A DNA stretch of 64,000 nucleotides from Actinoplanes oblitus (GTDB lineage: Bacteria > Actinomycetota > Actinomycetes > Mycobacteriales > Micromonosporaceae). Positions 8,283 through 17,221 of the stretch are shown here, piece by piece. The translations under genes and the position numbers were made by a program. The stretch's first letter is position 1, and the number at the start of each line of letters is the position of its first letter. Where the stretch lies: positions 9,433,501 to 9,497,500 of the forward strand of contig NZ_CP126980.1 of NCBI RefSeq assembly GCF_030252345.1. Direction: 5' to 3'. The notes below the pieces were generated by a model, which saw only the letters and a program-made list of their open reading frames with translations, searched no databases and had not been told where the DNA came from.

Positions 8283-10313
8283 TCAGTTGCTGCCTTCCGC
8301 GGCGCCGTTGGCGTTCGGCCCGACGGCGAGCTGACCATCCGACTCGGCCTGCGCCTTCAGCTTGTCCCGCTCGGCGGGGGTCAGCACCGGCGGGGCCTCC
8401 GACGGCAGACGCTTGCCGAAGCCGTTGAACGGCGACATCGGCGGGCGCTTCTGCACCCGGGCACAGATCCTATCCATGTCCTCGCGAGTGATGGTCTCTT
8501 TCTCGATCAGCTCGAGGACCATGCTGTCCAGCACGTCGCGGTACTCGACCAGGATCTCCCAGGCCTCGTCGTGGGCCAGCTCGATCAGGGCGCGCACCTC
8601 GGCGTCGATGTCGGCGGCGACCGCGTCCGAGTAGTCCCGCTCGTGGCCCATGTTGCGGCCCAGGAACGGCTCGTCGTTGCTGGTGCCGTACTTCACCGCG
8701 CCCAGCTTGGAGCTCATGCCGTACTGCGTGACCATGGCGCGGGCCAGGCCTGTCGCCTTCTCGATGTCGTTGCCGGCGCCGGTGGTGGGCTCGTGGAAGA
8801 CGAGTTCCTCGGCGGCCCGGCCACCCAGCGCGTACGCCAGCGTGTCGATCATCTCGGCCCGGGTCTGGGTGTACTTGTCCTCGGTCGGCAGGACCAGCGT
8901 GTGGCCGAGCGAACGGCCACGCGGCAGGATCGTCACCTTGTGCACCGGCGCGGAGTGCGGCAGCGCGTAGGCGACCAGCGCGTGCCCACCCTCGTGGTAC
9001 GCGGTGATCTTCTTCTCGTTGTCGCTCATCGCCCGGGTGCGGCGCTCGGGGCCGGCGATGACCCGGTCGATCGCCTCCTCGAGGAAGTGGTTCGAGATGG
9101 CCCGCTTCTCGTTGCGCGCGGTCAGCAGGGCGGCCTCGTTGATCACGTTGGCCAGGTCGGCGCCGGAGAAACCGGGCGTGCGGCGGGCCACCGAGTCGAG
9201 GTCGACGTCCGGCGTGAACGGCTTGCCCTTGGCGTGCACCCGCAGGATCGCCTTGCGGCCCTCCATGTCCGGGTTGTCCACCGGGATCTGCCTGTCGAAC
9301 CGGCCCGGGCGCAGCAGCGCCGGGTCGAGGATGTCCGGCCGGTTGGTGGCCGCGATCAGGATCACGCCGCCCTTGGTGTCGAAGCCGTCCATCTCGACGA
9401 GCAGCTGGTTGAGCGTCTGCTCGCGCTCGTCGTGGCCGCCACCCATGCCGGCACCACGGTGCCGGCCGACCGCGTCGATCTCGTCCACGAAGACGATCGC
9501 CGGCGCGTTCGACTTGGCCTGCTCGAAGAGGTCGCGGACCCGGCTGGCGCCGACACCCACGAACATCTCCACGAAGTCCGAGCCGGAGATGGAGTAGAAC
9601 GGCACCCCGGCCTCGCCGGCGACCGCGCGGGCCAGCAGCGTCTTACCGGTACCGGGCTGACCGAAGAGCAGCACGCCCTTCGGGATTTTGGCGCCCAGCG
9701 CCTGGTACTTGGCCGGGTTCTGCAGGAAGTCCTTGATCTCCTGGAGCTCCTCGACCGCCTCGTCGGCACCCGCCACGTCGGCGAACGTCGTCTTCGGCGT
9801 GTCCTTGGTGATCATCTTCGCCTTGGACTTGCCGAAGTTGAGCACCCGCGAGCCGCCACCCTGCATCTGCGACATGAACAGCAGCAGCAGGACCACCAGA
9901 ATGGCGATCGGCAGCAGGTTGATCAGCAGGCTGAGGAGGATGTTGTCACCGGAGACGGTGGTGTTGATCGTCCCGGTGATCCGGCCGGCCGACTTGGCCT
10001 GCTGGACGTCATCCCAGATGTCGCTGGTGACCTCGTACGGATATTGGGTTTCGATCTTGTCCGTGGTCTTGCCGTTGAACTGCTCGGAATCCTTCAGGTC
10101 GATCTGGAGCGTCTGCTCCTTGTCCTTCTGGACGACCTTCTCGATGCCGGGCTGGTTCAGACGCTCAAGCGCGACCGAAGTATCAACTCGCTGGTAGCTC
10201 GGACCACTGGTGAAGATCGAGCTCAGCGCGACTACGCCGATGATCACCAGAATGATCCAGACCACCGGGCGGCGGAAGAAACGCGTACGTTCCATACTGT
10301 TGTCGGGCGCCAA
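8283..10313 (-). CDS. ftsH: ATP-dependent zinc metalloprotease FtsH
   Basis: 676 residues. Membrane-bound AAA+ protease that degrades damaged membrane and regulatory proteins. Two N-terminal membrane helices (about 15-33 and 122-142), AAA module with Walker A GQPGTGKT and Walker B FVDEID, protease domain with HEGGHA zinc motif, and a C-terminal Pro/Ala-rich tail after residue 630. TTG at 10313 is preferred because AGGAGGG lies nine bases upstream; ATG at 10295 is the alternative. The TTG lies in the loop of a perfect 7-bp hairpin (separate entry). Confidence 0.97.
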   Translation of the reverse strand: MAPDNSMERTRFFRRPVVWIILVIIGVVALSSIFTSGPSYQRVDTSVALERLNQPGIEKVVQKDKEQTLQIDLKDSEQFNGKTTDKIETQYPYEVTSDIWDDVQQAKSAGRITGTINTTVSGDNILLSLLINLLPIAILVVLLLLFMSQMQGGGSRVLNFGKSKAKMITKDTPKTTFADVAGADEAVEELQEIKDFLQNPAKYQALGAKIPKGVLLFGQPGTGKTLLARAVAGEAGVPFYSISGSDFVEMFVGVGASRVRDLFEQAKSNAPAIVFVDEIDAVGRHRGAGMGGGHDEREQTLNQLLVEMDGFDTKGGVILIAATNRPDILDPALLRPGRFDRQIPVDNPDMEGRKAILRVHAKGKPFTPDVDLDSVARRTPGFSGADLANVINEAALLTARNEKRAISNHFLEEAIDRVIAGPERRTRAMSDNEKKITAYHEGGHALVAYALPHSAPVHKVTILPRGRSLGHTLVLPTEDKYTQTRAEMIDTLAYALGGRAAEELVFHEPTTGAGNDIEKATGLARAMVTQYGMSSKLGAVKYGTSNDEPFLGRNMGHERDYSDAVAADIDAEVRALIELAHDEAWEILVEYRDVLDSMVLELIEKETITREDMDRICARVQKRPPMSPFNGFGKRLPSEAPPVLTPAERDKLKAQAESDGQLAVGPNANGAAEGSN

Positions 10314-10320
10314 GCGCCCG
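10304..10320 (-). promoter_or_regulatory. Inverted repeat enclosing the ftsH start codon
   Basis: On the minus strand the bases read CGGGCGC-TTG-GCGCCCG: two perfect 7-base arms with the proposed TTG start as the three-base loop. The ribosome site AGGAGGG is just upstream and outside the stem. If formed in mRNA, the hairpin would compete with initiation at TTG. Confidence 0.5.
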
Positions 10321-10591
10321 GACCCTCCTGATCGGCGTCCTGGTCACCTCAACGTCGCCGCCCACCGGCGGCCGCCGGGATCAATTCCCCCGTTTGGTGA
10401 CGGTGAATCACTCCTGGCCCCTCCAGCGCTCGTGACACCGCGCCATCGGTCACTCGACCGTACACCGTGGGCACGGTTTGCGAACCCGTGAGGCCGGAGG
10501 GCGAACTCCACGTAACCCCCCGCAATCCAGCGCGTTTCAGCAATAAAACCGGCCATAACCACCATTACTGAGAACACGCTGAGAAAACGGT

Positions 10592-11167
10592 TCAGCTACG
10601 GGCGTAGACCTCCGGCTTCAGTACGCCCACGTAGGGCAACTCCCGGTAACGCTCCGCGAAGTCCAGTCCGTAACCGACGACGAACTCGTTCGGGATGTCG
10701 AAGCCCACGTAGCGGACCGGCACCTGGACCTTCACCGCGTCCGGCTTGCGGAACAGGGCGACCACCTCGACGCTGGCCGGCTGCCGCGACTCGAGGTATT
10801 TCATCAGCCAGGACAGGGTCAGCCCGGAGTCCACGATGTCCTCGACGACCAGCACGTGCCGGCCGGCGATGTCCCGGTCCAGGTCCTTCAGGATGCGCAC
10901 CACACCGGAGGAGGTGGTGCCCTGCCCGTAGGACGACACCGCCATGAACTCCATCTCGGTGGACGGCCCGTGCCGGCCCAGCGAGCGGGCGAAGTCGGCC
11001 ATGAACATGACCGCGCCCTTCAGCACGCAGACCAGCAGGATGCCGTCGGTGGCGTCCGCGTGATCCACCGAGACCTGCTTCGCCATTTCGTCGATCTTCT
11101 CGCGGATCTGCTCCTCCGAGATGATCACGTGGTCGATGTCGGCGTCGTACCAAGAGCCATCAGCCAT
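10592..11167 (-). CDS. hpt: Hypoxanthine-guanine phosphoribosyltransferase
   Basis: 191 residues, the usual bacterial length. Salvages hypoxanthine and guanine to IMP and GMP with PRPP in the cytoplasm. The PRPP loop VLVVEDIVDSGLTL (about 107-120) with the two acidic residues is clear, as are the early VLKGAVMFMADF block and the late VRYVGFDIPNEFVVGYGLDF block that contacts the base. Lies downstream of tilS on the same strand with a 64-base gap, as in mycobacteria. Confidence 0.96.
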   Translation of the reverse strand: MADGSWYDADIDHVIISEEQIREKIDEMAKQVSVDHADATDGILLVCVLKGAVMFMADFARSLGRHGPSTEMEFMAVSSYGQGTTSSGVVRILKDLDRDIAGRHVLVVEDIVDSGLTLSWLMKYLESRQPASVEVVALFRKPDAVKVQVPVRYVGFDIPNEFVVGYGLDFAERYRELPYVGVLKPEVYARS

Positions 11168-11231
11168 GTGCCTAAGCCTGCCGCATCGAGGTTACCGATG
11201 GCCAAACGGGGCCGGATTCCGTGCGGCGACC

Positions 11232-12206
11232 TCACTTGATATGTGCCGGAACCACCCGAACGAGGTCACTTCCTCGCCGGGTCACGGCGATCCCGGCGGG
11301 CAGGAAGACCGGCCCCTGCCCGCGCCAGCCGGTCACCAGCGCGTCGAGGGCGGCCACGTGCGGGTACGCCAGCGCGCCCCCGGGCGCCCCCAGCTCCCGC
11401 GCCCACCGGTGCAGCACCCGCCCGCGGATCGCGGCGAGCATCCCGGCCAGCGCCGGCACCGACAGCCCGGCCACCGACCGGGCCTGCTCCAGGGCCGCGT
11501 CGGCCAGCTCGTCCAGCGCCGCGTTGTCCGCGGCGACCAGCGCGGCGGTCCGGGCCAGGTTGTCCACCACGGCCGGGCCCAGCTCGGCGACCAGGGTGGG
11601 CAGCGCGGAGCCACGGACCCGGGACCGGGCGTACGCCGGATCGGTGTTGTGCGGGTCCTCCCAGGGCGCCAGGCCCAGGGCGGCGCAGGCCTTCCGGGTG
11701 TCCGAGCGGCTCACGTCCAGCAGCGGGCGGCGGAACACCCCGCGCCGCTGCGGCATCCCGGCTAGCCCGCGCGGCCCGGCGCCCCGGGCCAGCGCCAGCA
11801 GCACCGTCTCGGCCTGGTCGTCGCGGGTGTGCCCGAGCAGCACCGCGGCCGCCCCGAGCTCGGCGGCGACCGCCTCCAGGGCGGAGTACCGCGCGGTGCG
11901 GGCGGCCGCCTCCGGACCGCCGGGCAGGCCGGCGACGGTGACGGTGCGGACCCGCACCGGATCGAAGCCGGCGTCCCGCGCCCAGGCGGCCACCGACCGG
12001 GCGCGGCGGTCGGAGCCCTCCTGCAGGCCGTGGTCCACGGTCACCAGACCGACCCGGTCGTGGGTGAACCGGGCCGCGGCGGCCAGCGCCAGCGAGTCGG
12101 CGCCGCCCGAGCAGGCGACCAGCACGAGCGCGCCGGCCGGCAGGTCGGACAGTCCGCGGCGGACCGCCGTGCGGACCGCGGCGACCGGGGCCGGGATCCG
12201 GGCCAC
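11232..12206 (-). CDS. tilS: tRNA(Ile)-lysidine synthase
   Basis: 324 residues, the short actinobacterial form. Attaches lysine to C34 of tRNA-Ile(CAU), changing it to read AUA. N-type PP-loop ATPase signature ACSGGADSLALA (about 32-43) with the SGGxDS core, followed by VDHGLQEGSDRRA and GHTRDDQAETVLL. The GTG start is two bases after the stop of the upstream metalloprotease, so the pair is probably co-transcribed. The C-terminal substrate domain of the longer Gram-negative enzymes is reduced. Confidence 0.95.
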   Translation of the reverse strand: MARIPAPVAAVRTAVRRGLSDLPAGALVLVACSGGADSLALAAAARFTHDRVGLVTVDHGLQEGSDRRARSVAAWARDAGFDPVRVRTVTVAGLPGGPEAAARTARYSALEAVAAELGAAAVLLGHTRDDQAETVLLALARGAGPRGLAGMPQRRGVFRRPLLDVSRSDTRKACAALGLAPWEDPHNTDPAYARSRVRGSALPTLVAELGPAVVDNLARTAALVAADNAALDELADAALEQARSVAGLSVPALAGMLAAIRGRVLHRWARELGAPGGALAYPHVAALDALVTGWRGQGPVFLPAGIAVTRRGSDLVRVVPAHIK

Positions 12207-12208
12207 GG

Positions 12209-13267
12209 TCAGTCGAGGACCGGGCGCGGGCCGTGCACCCGGGTCACCCAGGCGTCCGGGTCACCCAGCTCGTCCAGCGCGGGCAGGGTCAGCGGGGACT
12301 CGAAGATCCGGTTGAACCCGTCCATCCCGACCCGCTCGACGACGCCGTGCACGAACTTGCGGCCCTCCGCGTACTGCCGCATCTTGACCTCGATGCCGAG
12401 CAGCCGGCGGATGGTCTTCTCCAGCGGGTTGCCGCTCTCGCGGCGGCGGTTGAACTTGGCCCGGATCGACTCGACGGACGGGATCACCTCGGGGCCGACA
12501 CCGTCCATCACGAACTCGGCGTGCCCCTCCAGCAGGGTCATCAGCGCGGTGAGCCGGTCCAGCACCACTTTCTGCCCCGGCGTCTGGACGATGTCCAGCA
12601 CCGAGACGCGGCTCTCCGGGTTGCGCAGCGCGTCGGAGAGGTCGGCGATGCCGCGGCGCATCCGCTCCAGCATGTGCTCGCCGCCCTGCGACGCGTCGAC
12701 GAAGGCCTGCACCTGGCCGAGGAAGTAGCCTCGCATCCAGGGGACCGCGGTGAACTGCGTGAGATGAGTCACCTCGTGCAGGCAGACCCAGAGCCGGAAG
12801 TCGCGCGGGTCGGCACCGATCTTGCGTTCCACCTCGACGATGTTCGGCGCGTTCAGCAGCAGCTGGCCGGGGTCGGCGGAGAACACCTCATACTGCCCGA
12901 GGACGCGGCCGGAGAGGTACGCCAGGATGGTGCCGGCCTGCACGCCTGTCACCCGGGAGCCGATCGCCTCGGCGAACGCGCCCGGCTGCCGGTCGCCGGA
13001 GAGCTTGGTGACCAGCGGGGTGATCACCTGCTGGAGGCCGGCGATGTTCACCTTGGCCCAGTCGCGACGGTCGACGACCCGCACCGGTGCGGCCTCGGCC
13101 TGCGGGCGGAGACCGGTGTACGCGGCCACGTGCCCGGCCGCCTCGTCGGTCAGCACCCGCAGCTCGGACACCACCTGGGCGGCCTCGTCGTAGGAGACCG
13201 CCGGGCCGGATTTCGACAGCGCGCCCGCGGTCGCGGCGGCCAGATCCCAATCAACGAACTGCGCCAT
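12209..13267 (-). CDS. Zinc-dependent metalloprotease family protein (DUF2342-type)
   Basis: 352 residues. Actinobacterial conserved protein found between tilS and dacB (as Rv3626c in M. tuberculosis). An HEVTH zinc-binding motif in CLHEVTHLTQF (about residue 165) indicates a metalloprotease-like fold; a further Glu follows in LLEGHAEFVMDGV (about 245). No signal peptide or membrane helix, so cytoplasmic. No substrate is established from sequence. First gene of a run metalloprotease-tilS-hpt on this strand. Confidence 0.88.
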   Translation of the reverse strand: MAQFVDWDLAAATAGALSKSGPAVSYDEAAQVVSELRVLTDEAAGHVAAYTGLRPQAEAAPVRVVDRRDWAKVNIAGLQQVITPLVTKLSGDRQPGAFAEAIGSRVTGVQAGTILAYLSGRVLGQYEVFSADPGQLLLNAPNIVEVERKIGADPRDFRLWVCLHEVTHLTQFTAVPWMRGYFLGQVQAFVDASQGGEHMLERMRRGIADLSDALRNPESRVSVLDIVQTPGQKVVLDRLTALMTLLEGHAEFVMDGVGPEVIPSVESIRAKFNRRRESGNPLEKTIRRLLGIEVKMRQYAEGRKFVHGVVERVGMDGFNRIFESPLTLPALDELGDPDAWVTRVHGPRPVLD

Positions 13268-13333
13268 GGAGCCGACAGTACCCGCGCGACTCCACAGCGC
13301 ACTCCGGTGAAACCCGCAAGGGCGGCCCCTGGA

Positions 13334-15067
13334 TCAGGAGCAGCCGCAGGCGACCAGCCGGGCCACCACCTTGTCCAGCGCGGACTTGGCCGCGCCGGCG
13401 TCCGAGGTGCCGCTCGCCATCAGGGCGAACGCGAGCACCCGCCCGTCCTTGGTGACCAGCACCCCGGCCAGCGTGTTCACCCCGCTCAGCGTGCCGGTCT
13501 TGGCCCGCACCACGCCCTGCGCGGTGCGGTTCGGCCGGGGCGTGACGAACCTGGTGCGCAGGGTGCCGGACCAGCCGGCCACCGGCAGCCCGTCGAACAT
13601 CGCGGAGAGTTCCGGCTTGGTGCCGCCGGCCGCCAGCGACAGGGTCTGCACCAGCAAGGCGGGGCTGATGCCGTTGTGCCGGGACAGGCCGCTGCCGTCG
13701 TACAGATCCGCCTCGTCGCCGTTGAGGCCGAGGTCGCGCAGCTTCTGGACCATCGCCTCGGAGGTGCCGTCGAAGCTCGCCTCGCGGCCGGCGGCCAGCG
13801 GCACCTGCCGCGCCACCGCCTCGGCCAGCGTGTTGTCGCTCTGCTGCAGCATCCAGTCGAGGATCTGCACCAGCGGCGGCGACTCCACCCGGCCGAGTTC
13901 CCGGCCCGGCGCGGAGCCGGCCGCGGGGGCCGATGCCGCGGCGTCCGCCGTGGCGGGCGCCTTGCCCTTGCCGACCTTCTCCGCCGGGACGTCCAGCAGT
14001 TTCGCGAAGGCCCGGCCGGCGGCCAGCGCGGGATCGGCGAAGCGCGGGTCGCCGCCGTGCTCGTTGTGCACCGGGGTGATCCGACCGGCGTTGGTCATCA
14101 GCGCCTGGATCCGGGCCACCTGGCCGAGCGGCGAGATGTCCTCCGAGTCCCAGCCGATCGCCGTCTCCGGACCGGTGAACAGCGAGATGTCGACGGTCAC
14201 CTTGGTGATCGGGGTGTCGCCCATCGCCTTGCGCACCTGGGCGGCCAGCTTGTCCAGCCGGGCCGCCCCGGGGAACTGTCCCTTGGCGTTGATCGCCAGG
14301 GTCGGGTCGCCACCGCCGACGATCACCACCTCGCCGGGGCTCGTGCCGGCCACCGCCCGGGTGGCCAGCCGGTAGGCCGGGCCCCGGGCGGCCAGCGCGG
14401 TCACCGCGGTGAGCAGCTTGGTGGTGGACGCCGGGGTGGTCGGCACCTCCGCGTCGCGCGAGTAGAGCAGCTCTTGGGACGCGACGTCGACCACCGAGGC
14501 GTGCACGTTGTCGCCGAGCGCCGCCGCGCCGATCAGCGGGTCGAGGGCCTCCTTGACGGCGACCGCGCTCGGCACCTCGCCGCGCGCGGCGACGGCGGCC
14601 AGCACCGGTGTCGGTTTCGGGTCGGGGGTGGCGGCGGCCCGGCTGGGCGCCGCCGACTCGGCGCTCAGCCAGCCGTCGACCGGGCCGGGCCGCACCACGA
14701 GGCCGACCACGGCGAGCACGACCAGGACGACGCCGGCTGCCACGCCGGCCACGAGTCGCGTACGGACATCGCGGTCCCCGCCGGTCCTGACCGGGCCGTC
14801 GCCGTCACCGTCCGGCGATCCCGCCGGCGGCCTCGCCGCCGAACCGGCCGGCGCCGGCGACGCGGGACGCGCGGTGTTCAGCGGAACCGAGGCTTTTCCA
14901 TAAACTCCGGGCGGCGGTGCCGGTGGAACCTGCGGAACACCGGGCCGACCAGGGCCTCCGGGTGGCACACTGGCCCAGCCGGGCTGCCATTTACCGGCAT
15001 CCGGGCGGTTTGACCCGTCCGACACGCCGTTGTGGTCCGGACCGTTCTGTGAATCTTGCCTCGTCAC
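13334..15067 (-). CDS. dacB: D-alanyl-D-alanine carboxypeptidase/endopeptidase (PBP4, S13 family), membrane-anchored
   Basis: About 577 residues from GTG 15067, chosen for AGGAGG five bases upstream; the frame runs on into the divergent ppa gene but that part is not real. Cytoplasmic Pro/Gly-rich region of about 100 residues, one membrane helix (about 107-126), then the S13 penicillin-binding domain with STTK (near 212), QSDN (near 410) and KTG in VRAKTGTLSG (near 520). It should trim or cut peptidoglycan stem peptides outside the membrane. The long disordered N-terminus and anchor differ from the cleavable signal of typical DacB. Divergent from ppa, as in mycobacteria. Confidence 0.93.
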   Translation of the reverse strand: MTRQDSQNGPDHNGVSDGSNRPDAGKWQPGWASVPPGGPGRPGVPQVPPAPPPGVYGKASVPLNTARPASPAPAGSAARPPAGSPDGDGDGPVRTGGDRDVRTRLVAGVAAGVVLVVLAVVGLVVRPGPVDGWLSAESAAPSRAAATPDPKPTPVLAAVAARGEVPSAVAVKEALDPLIGAAALGDNVHASVVDVASQELLYSRDAEVPTTPASTTKLLTAVTALAARGPAYRLATRAVAGTSPGEVVIVGGGDPTLAINAKGQFPGAARLDKLAAQVRKAMGDTPITKVTVDISLFTGPETAIGWDSEDISPLGQVARIQALMTNAGRITPVHNEHGGDPRFADPALAAGRAFAKLLDVPAEKVGKGKAPATADAAASAPAAGSAPGRELGRVESPPLVQILDWMLQQSDNTLAEAVARQVPLAAGREASFDGTSEAMVQKLRDLGLNGDEADLYDGSGLSRHNGISPALLVQTLSLAAGGTKPELSAMFDGLPVAGWSGTLRTRFVTPRPNRTAQGVVRAKTGTLSGVNTLAGVLVTKDGRVLAFALMASGTSDAGAAKSALDKVVARLVACGCS

Positions 15068-15220
15068 ACGCCCCTCCTCGCCCGTGGCGTCAGACTTAGG
15101 GGAGACTAGCGACATCCGGCACACCGTTGCGCGCGGATCCTGCGGGCTTGCTTCCACTCCCCGCTTCCCCGCCCGGCGGACCGGCCTATTCAAGCGGGCA
15201 AGCAAAAGGGGAGCGAAATA

Positions 15221-15721
15221 ATGGATTTCGACGTTCTGGTTGAGATCCCCAAGGGGCAGCGCAACAAGTACGAGGTGGACCACAAGACCGGGCGAATCCG
15301 CCTGGACCGGACCCTCTTCACCGCGACACAGTATCCCGCCGACTACGGGTACATCGAGGGCACCCTGGGGCAGGACGGCGACCCGCTGGACGCCCTGGTG
15401 CTGATCCAGGAGCCGACCTTCCCCGGCTGCCTGGTCCGGGCCCGCGCGATCGGCATGTACCGGATGACCGACGAGAAGGGCCGCGACGACAAGGTCCTCT
15501 GCGTGCCCTACGAGGACCCGCGCCAGGAGCACCTGCGGGACATCCACCACCTGGGCGAGTTCGACCGGATGGAGATCCAGCACTTCTTCACGGTCTACAA
15601 GGACCTGGAGCCGGGCAAGTCCGTCGAGGGCGCCACCTGGGTGGGCCGGGTCGAGGCCGAGGCCGAGATCAAGGCGTCCTTCGCCCGGGCCGAGGCCGCC
15701 GAGGCCGAGGGAGAGCACTGA
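15221..15721 (+). CDS. ppa: Inorganic pyrophosphatase (family I)
   Basis: 166 residues, normal length. Hydrolyses PPi to phosphate in the cytoplasm, pulling biosynthetic reactions forward. The signature [10 protein letters not shown] with metal-binding aspartates (about 52-61) is present, preceded by [18 protein letters not shown] lies about eight bases before the ATG. Divergent from dacB across a 153-base gap that must hold both promoters; a strong hairpin terminator follows the stop. Confidence 0.97.
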   Translation: MDFDVLVEIPKGQRNKYEVDHKTGRIRLDRTLFTATQYPADYGYIEGTLGQDGDPLDALVLIQEPTFPGCLVRARAIGMYRMTDEKGRDDKVLCVPYEDPRQEHLRDIHHLGEFDRMEIQHFFTVYKDLEPGKSVEGATWVGRVEAEAEIKASFARAEAAEAEGEH

Positions 15722-15746
15722 CCGCTCGCTTCCCACGCACCGCTGA

Positions 15747-15786
15747 CGACCGCACCTGCGGGGCTCCGGCCCCGCAGGTGCGGTCG
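15747..15786. terminator. Bidirectional hairpin terminator between ppa and eccD
   Basis: Perfect 18-bp stem with a four-base TCCG loop; the arm contains GACCGCACCTGCGGGGC. It lies between convergent genes (ppa ends 15721, eccD ends 15813). No T-run follows, as is common in actinomycetes. Confidence 0.85.
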
Positions 15787-15812
15787 TATGGCGTACCGGA
15801 CGAACCGGGCGC

Positions 15813-17123
15813 TCAGAACGAGATGCCGCTGACCGCCGCGTAGAGCCCGGTCACCGCGCAGGCCACCGGGATGACCGCCACCGTGGCCAGCACGTCCAGC
15901 ACGTCCGCCAGCCGGGCCAGCGCCGGCGCCGGCGGACCCGCCGGCCAGGCCACCGCGGCCAGGGCGGCCAGCACGCACCCGGCGGCCGCCGCCGGCAGGA
16001 CGCCCGCGCCGGCCGCGCCGAGCAGCTCCGCACCCAGTGCCAGCACGGCGGCCAACCCACCCGCGAGCAGCGGCAACCGGTGCCGCCGGGCCCGGAACAG
16101 CCGGGCCCGCAGCAGCAGCGCGAGCGCCGCGGCACCGAGCAGGACCCGGGCCGCCGGGGTGTCCAGCCGGGCCAGCGCCACGGCCGCCCCGGCCACCAGC
16201 ACCGCGTGCCCGAGCAGCAGGCCGGTCAGCAGGTCGTCGGTCCGATCCAGCGCGGCCAGCACCTCCGCCCGGTCCGGGCGGTGGCGGACCGCCTCCAGCG
16301 CCGGGCCCTCCGGCGGGCCGGCCGGTGGCCGCGGCAGCCGGCCCAGGTGGATGGCCAGGCCCGGCAGCAGCGAGACGCCGCAGACCAGCGCCGCCAGCAG
16401 GACGGCCGGACCGGTGAACACGGCCGCCGCGCCGAGCGTCCCGGCCGCCGCCCCGGCGGTCCACACCCTCGTCCCGGTGGCCGGCCCGGCCGCGCCGGCG
16501 ACCGCCGCGAGCAGTAGCGCCACCGAGCCGGCCAGCAGCGCGCCACCCGGGTCAGCCAAACCGGCCAGGAGCGCGCCACCGGCGAACGCGTAGGGCAGCG
16601 CGAACCCGCCGAGCAGCACGGCGGCCGGCGCCGCGCCGAACGCCCGGGAGGCGGCCGTCGCGGCCAGCACGAGCAGGACGGCCAGGGCGAGCCCGGTCCC
16701 GCCGGCACCGGCGCGGCACAGGACGATCAGGCCGGCGGTGAGCGCCACCCCGGCCGTGGCCAGCGCGGTGGCCCGGGTGGCCGCCGGACTCCAGGTGCCG
16801 CCGCGCCGCCGGGCGCCCTCGGCCACCGCCTCGGCCACGTCGTCGTACTCGAGCTCGGGCCAGTCGTCGTGGGCGGGCCGCAGGTGCAGCACCTCGCCGT
16901 CGCGTACGCCCTGCTGGTGCAGCCCGCGGCCGACCTCCAGCGCGTCCCCGGCGGCCCGCCGCAGCACCCAGCCACCGTGCCGCTCACCGGCGTCGGCGAG
17001 ATCCTCACCGGCGTGCCGGAGCACCTCCGGCAGCAGCTCGGCCAGCGGCACGTGCTCGGGCAGCGCCACGTCCACCCGGCGGCGCGGCGTGCTGATCGTG
17101 ACACGAGCCAGACCGGTTTCCAC
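15813..17123 (-). CDS. eccD: Type VII secretion integral membrane protein EccD
   Basis: About 436 residues from GTG 17123, preferred because GGGAGG lies five bases upstream; GTG 17144 is the alternative. N-terminal ubiquitin-like domain of about 85 residues (VTISTPRRRVDVALP...), a linker, then about eleven hydrophobic helices rich in Ala/Leu to the C-terminus: the layout of EccD, a membrane channel subunit of ESX systems. Divergent from eccC with a 98-base gap. No eccB or eccE is adjacent. Confidence 0.88.
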   Translation of the reverse strand: METGLARVTISTPRRRVDVALPEHVPLAELLPEVLRHAGEDLADAGERHGGWVLRRAAGDALEVGRGLHQQGVRDGEVLHLRPAHDDWPELEYDDVAEAVAEGARRRGGTWSPAATRATALATAGVALTAGLIVLCRAGAGGTGLALAVLLVLAATAASRAFGAAPAAVLLGGFALPYAFAGGALLAGLADPGGALLAGSVALLLAAVAGAAGPATGTRVWTAGAAAGTLGAAAVFTGPAVLLAALVCGVSLLPGLAIHLGRLPRPPAGPPEGPALEAVRHRPDRAEVLAALDRTDDLLTGLLLGHAVLVAGAAVALARLDTPAARVLLGAAALALLLRARLFRARRHRLPLLAGGLAAVLALGAELLGAAGAGVLPAAAAGCVLAALAAVAWPAGPPAPALARLADVLDVLATVAVIPVACAVTGLYAAVSGISF

Positions 17124-17221
17124 CAGGCCCTCCCGGTTGTCCACAGGAGACGGAACGATGCTGTGGCATCGATGGCAATTTATCTACCATGAGCCGTGGA
17201 CGGAGGGGAGGCGGAGCGCGC

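Noticed and set aside
8571-10331. 586-residue plus-strand frame opposite ftsH
   Set aside because: Antisense shadow; ftsH motifs on the other strand are complete.
12233-15013. 926-residue plus-strand frame opposite the metalloprotease and dacB
   Set aside because: Spans two real minus-strand genes and their gap; composition typical of an antisense frame.
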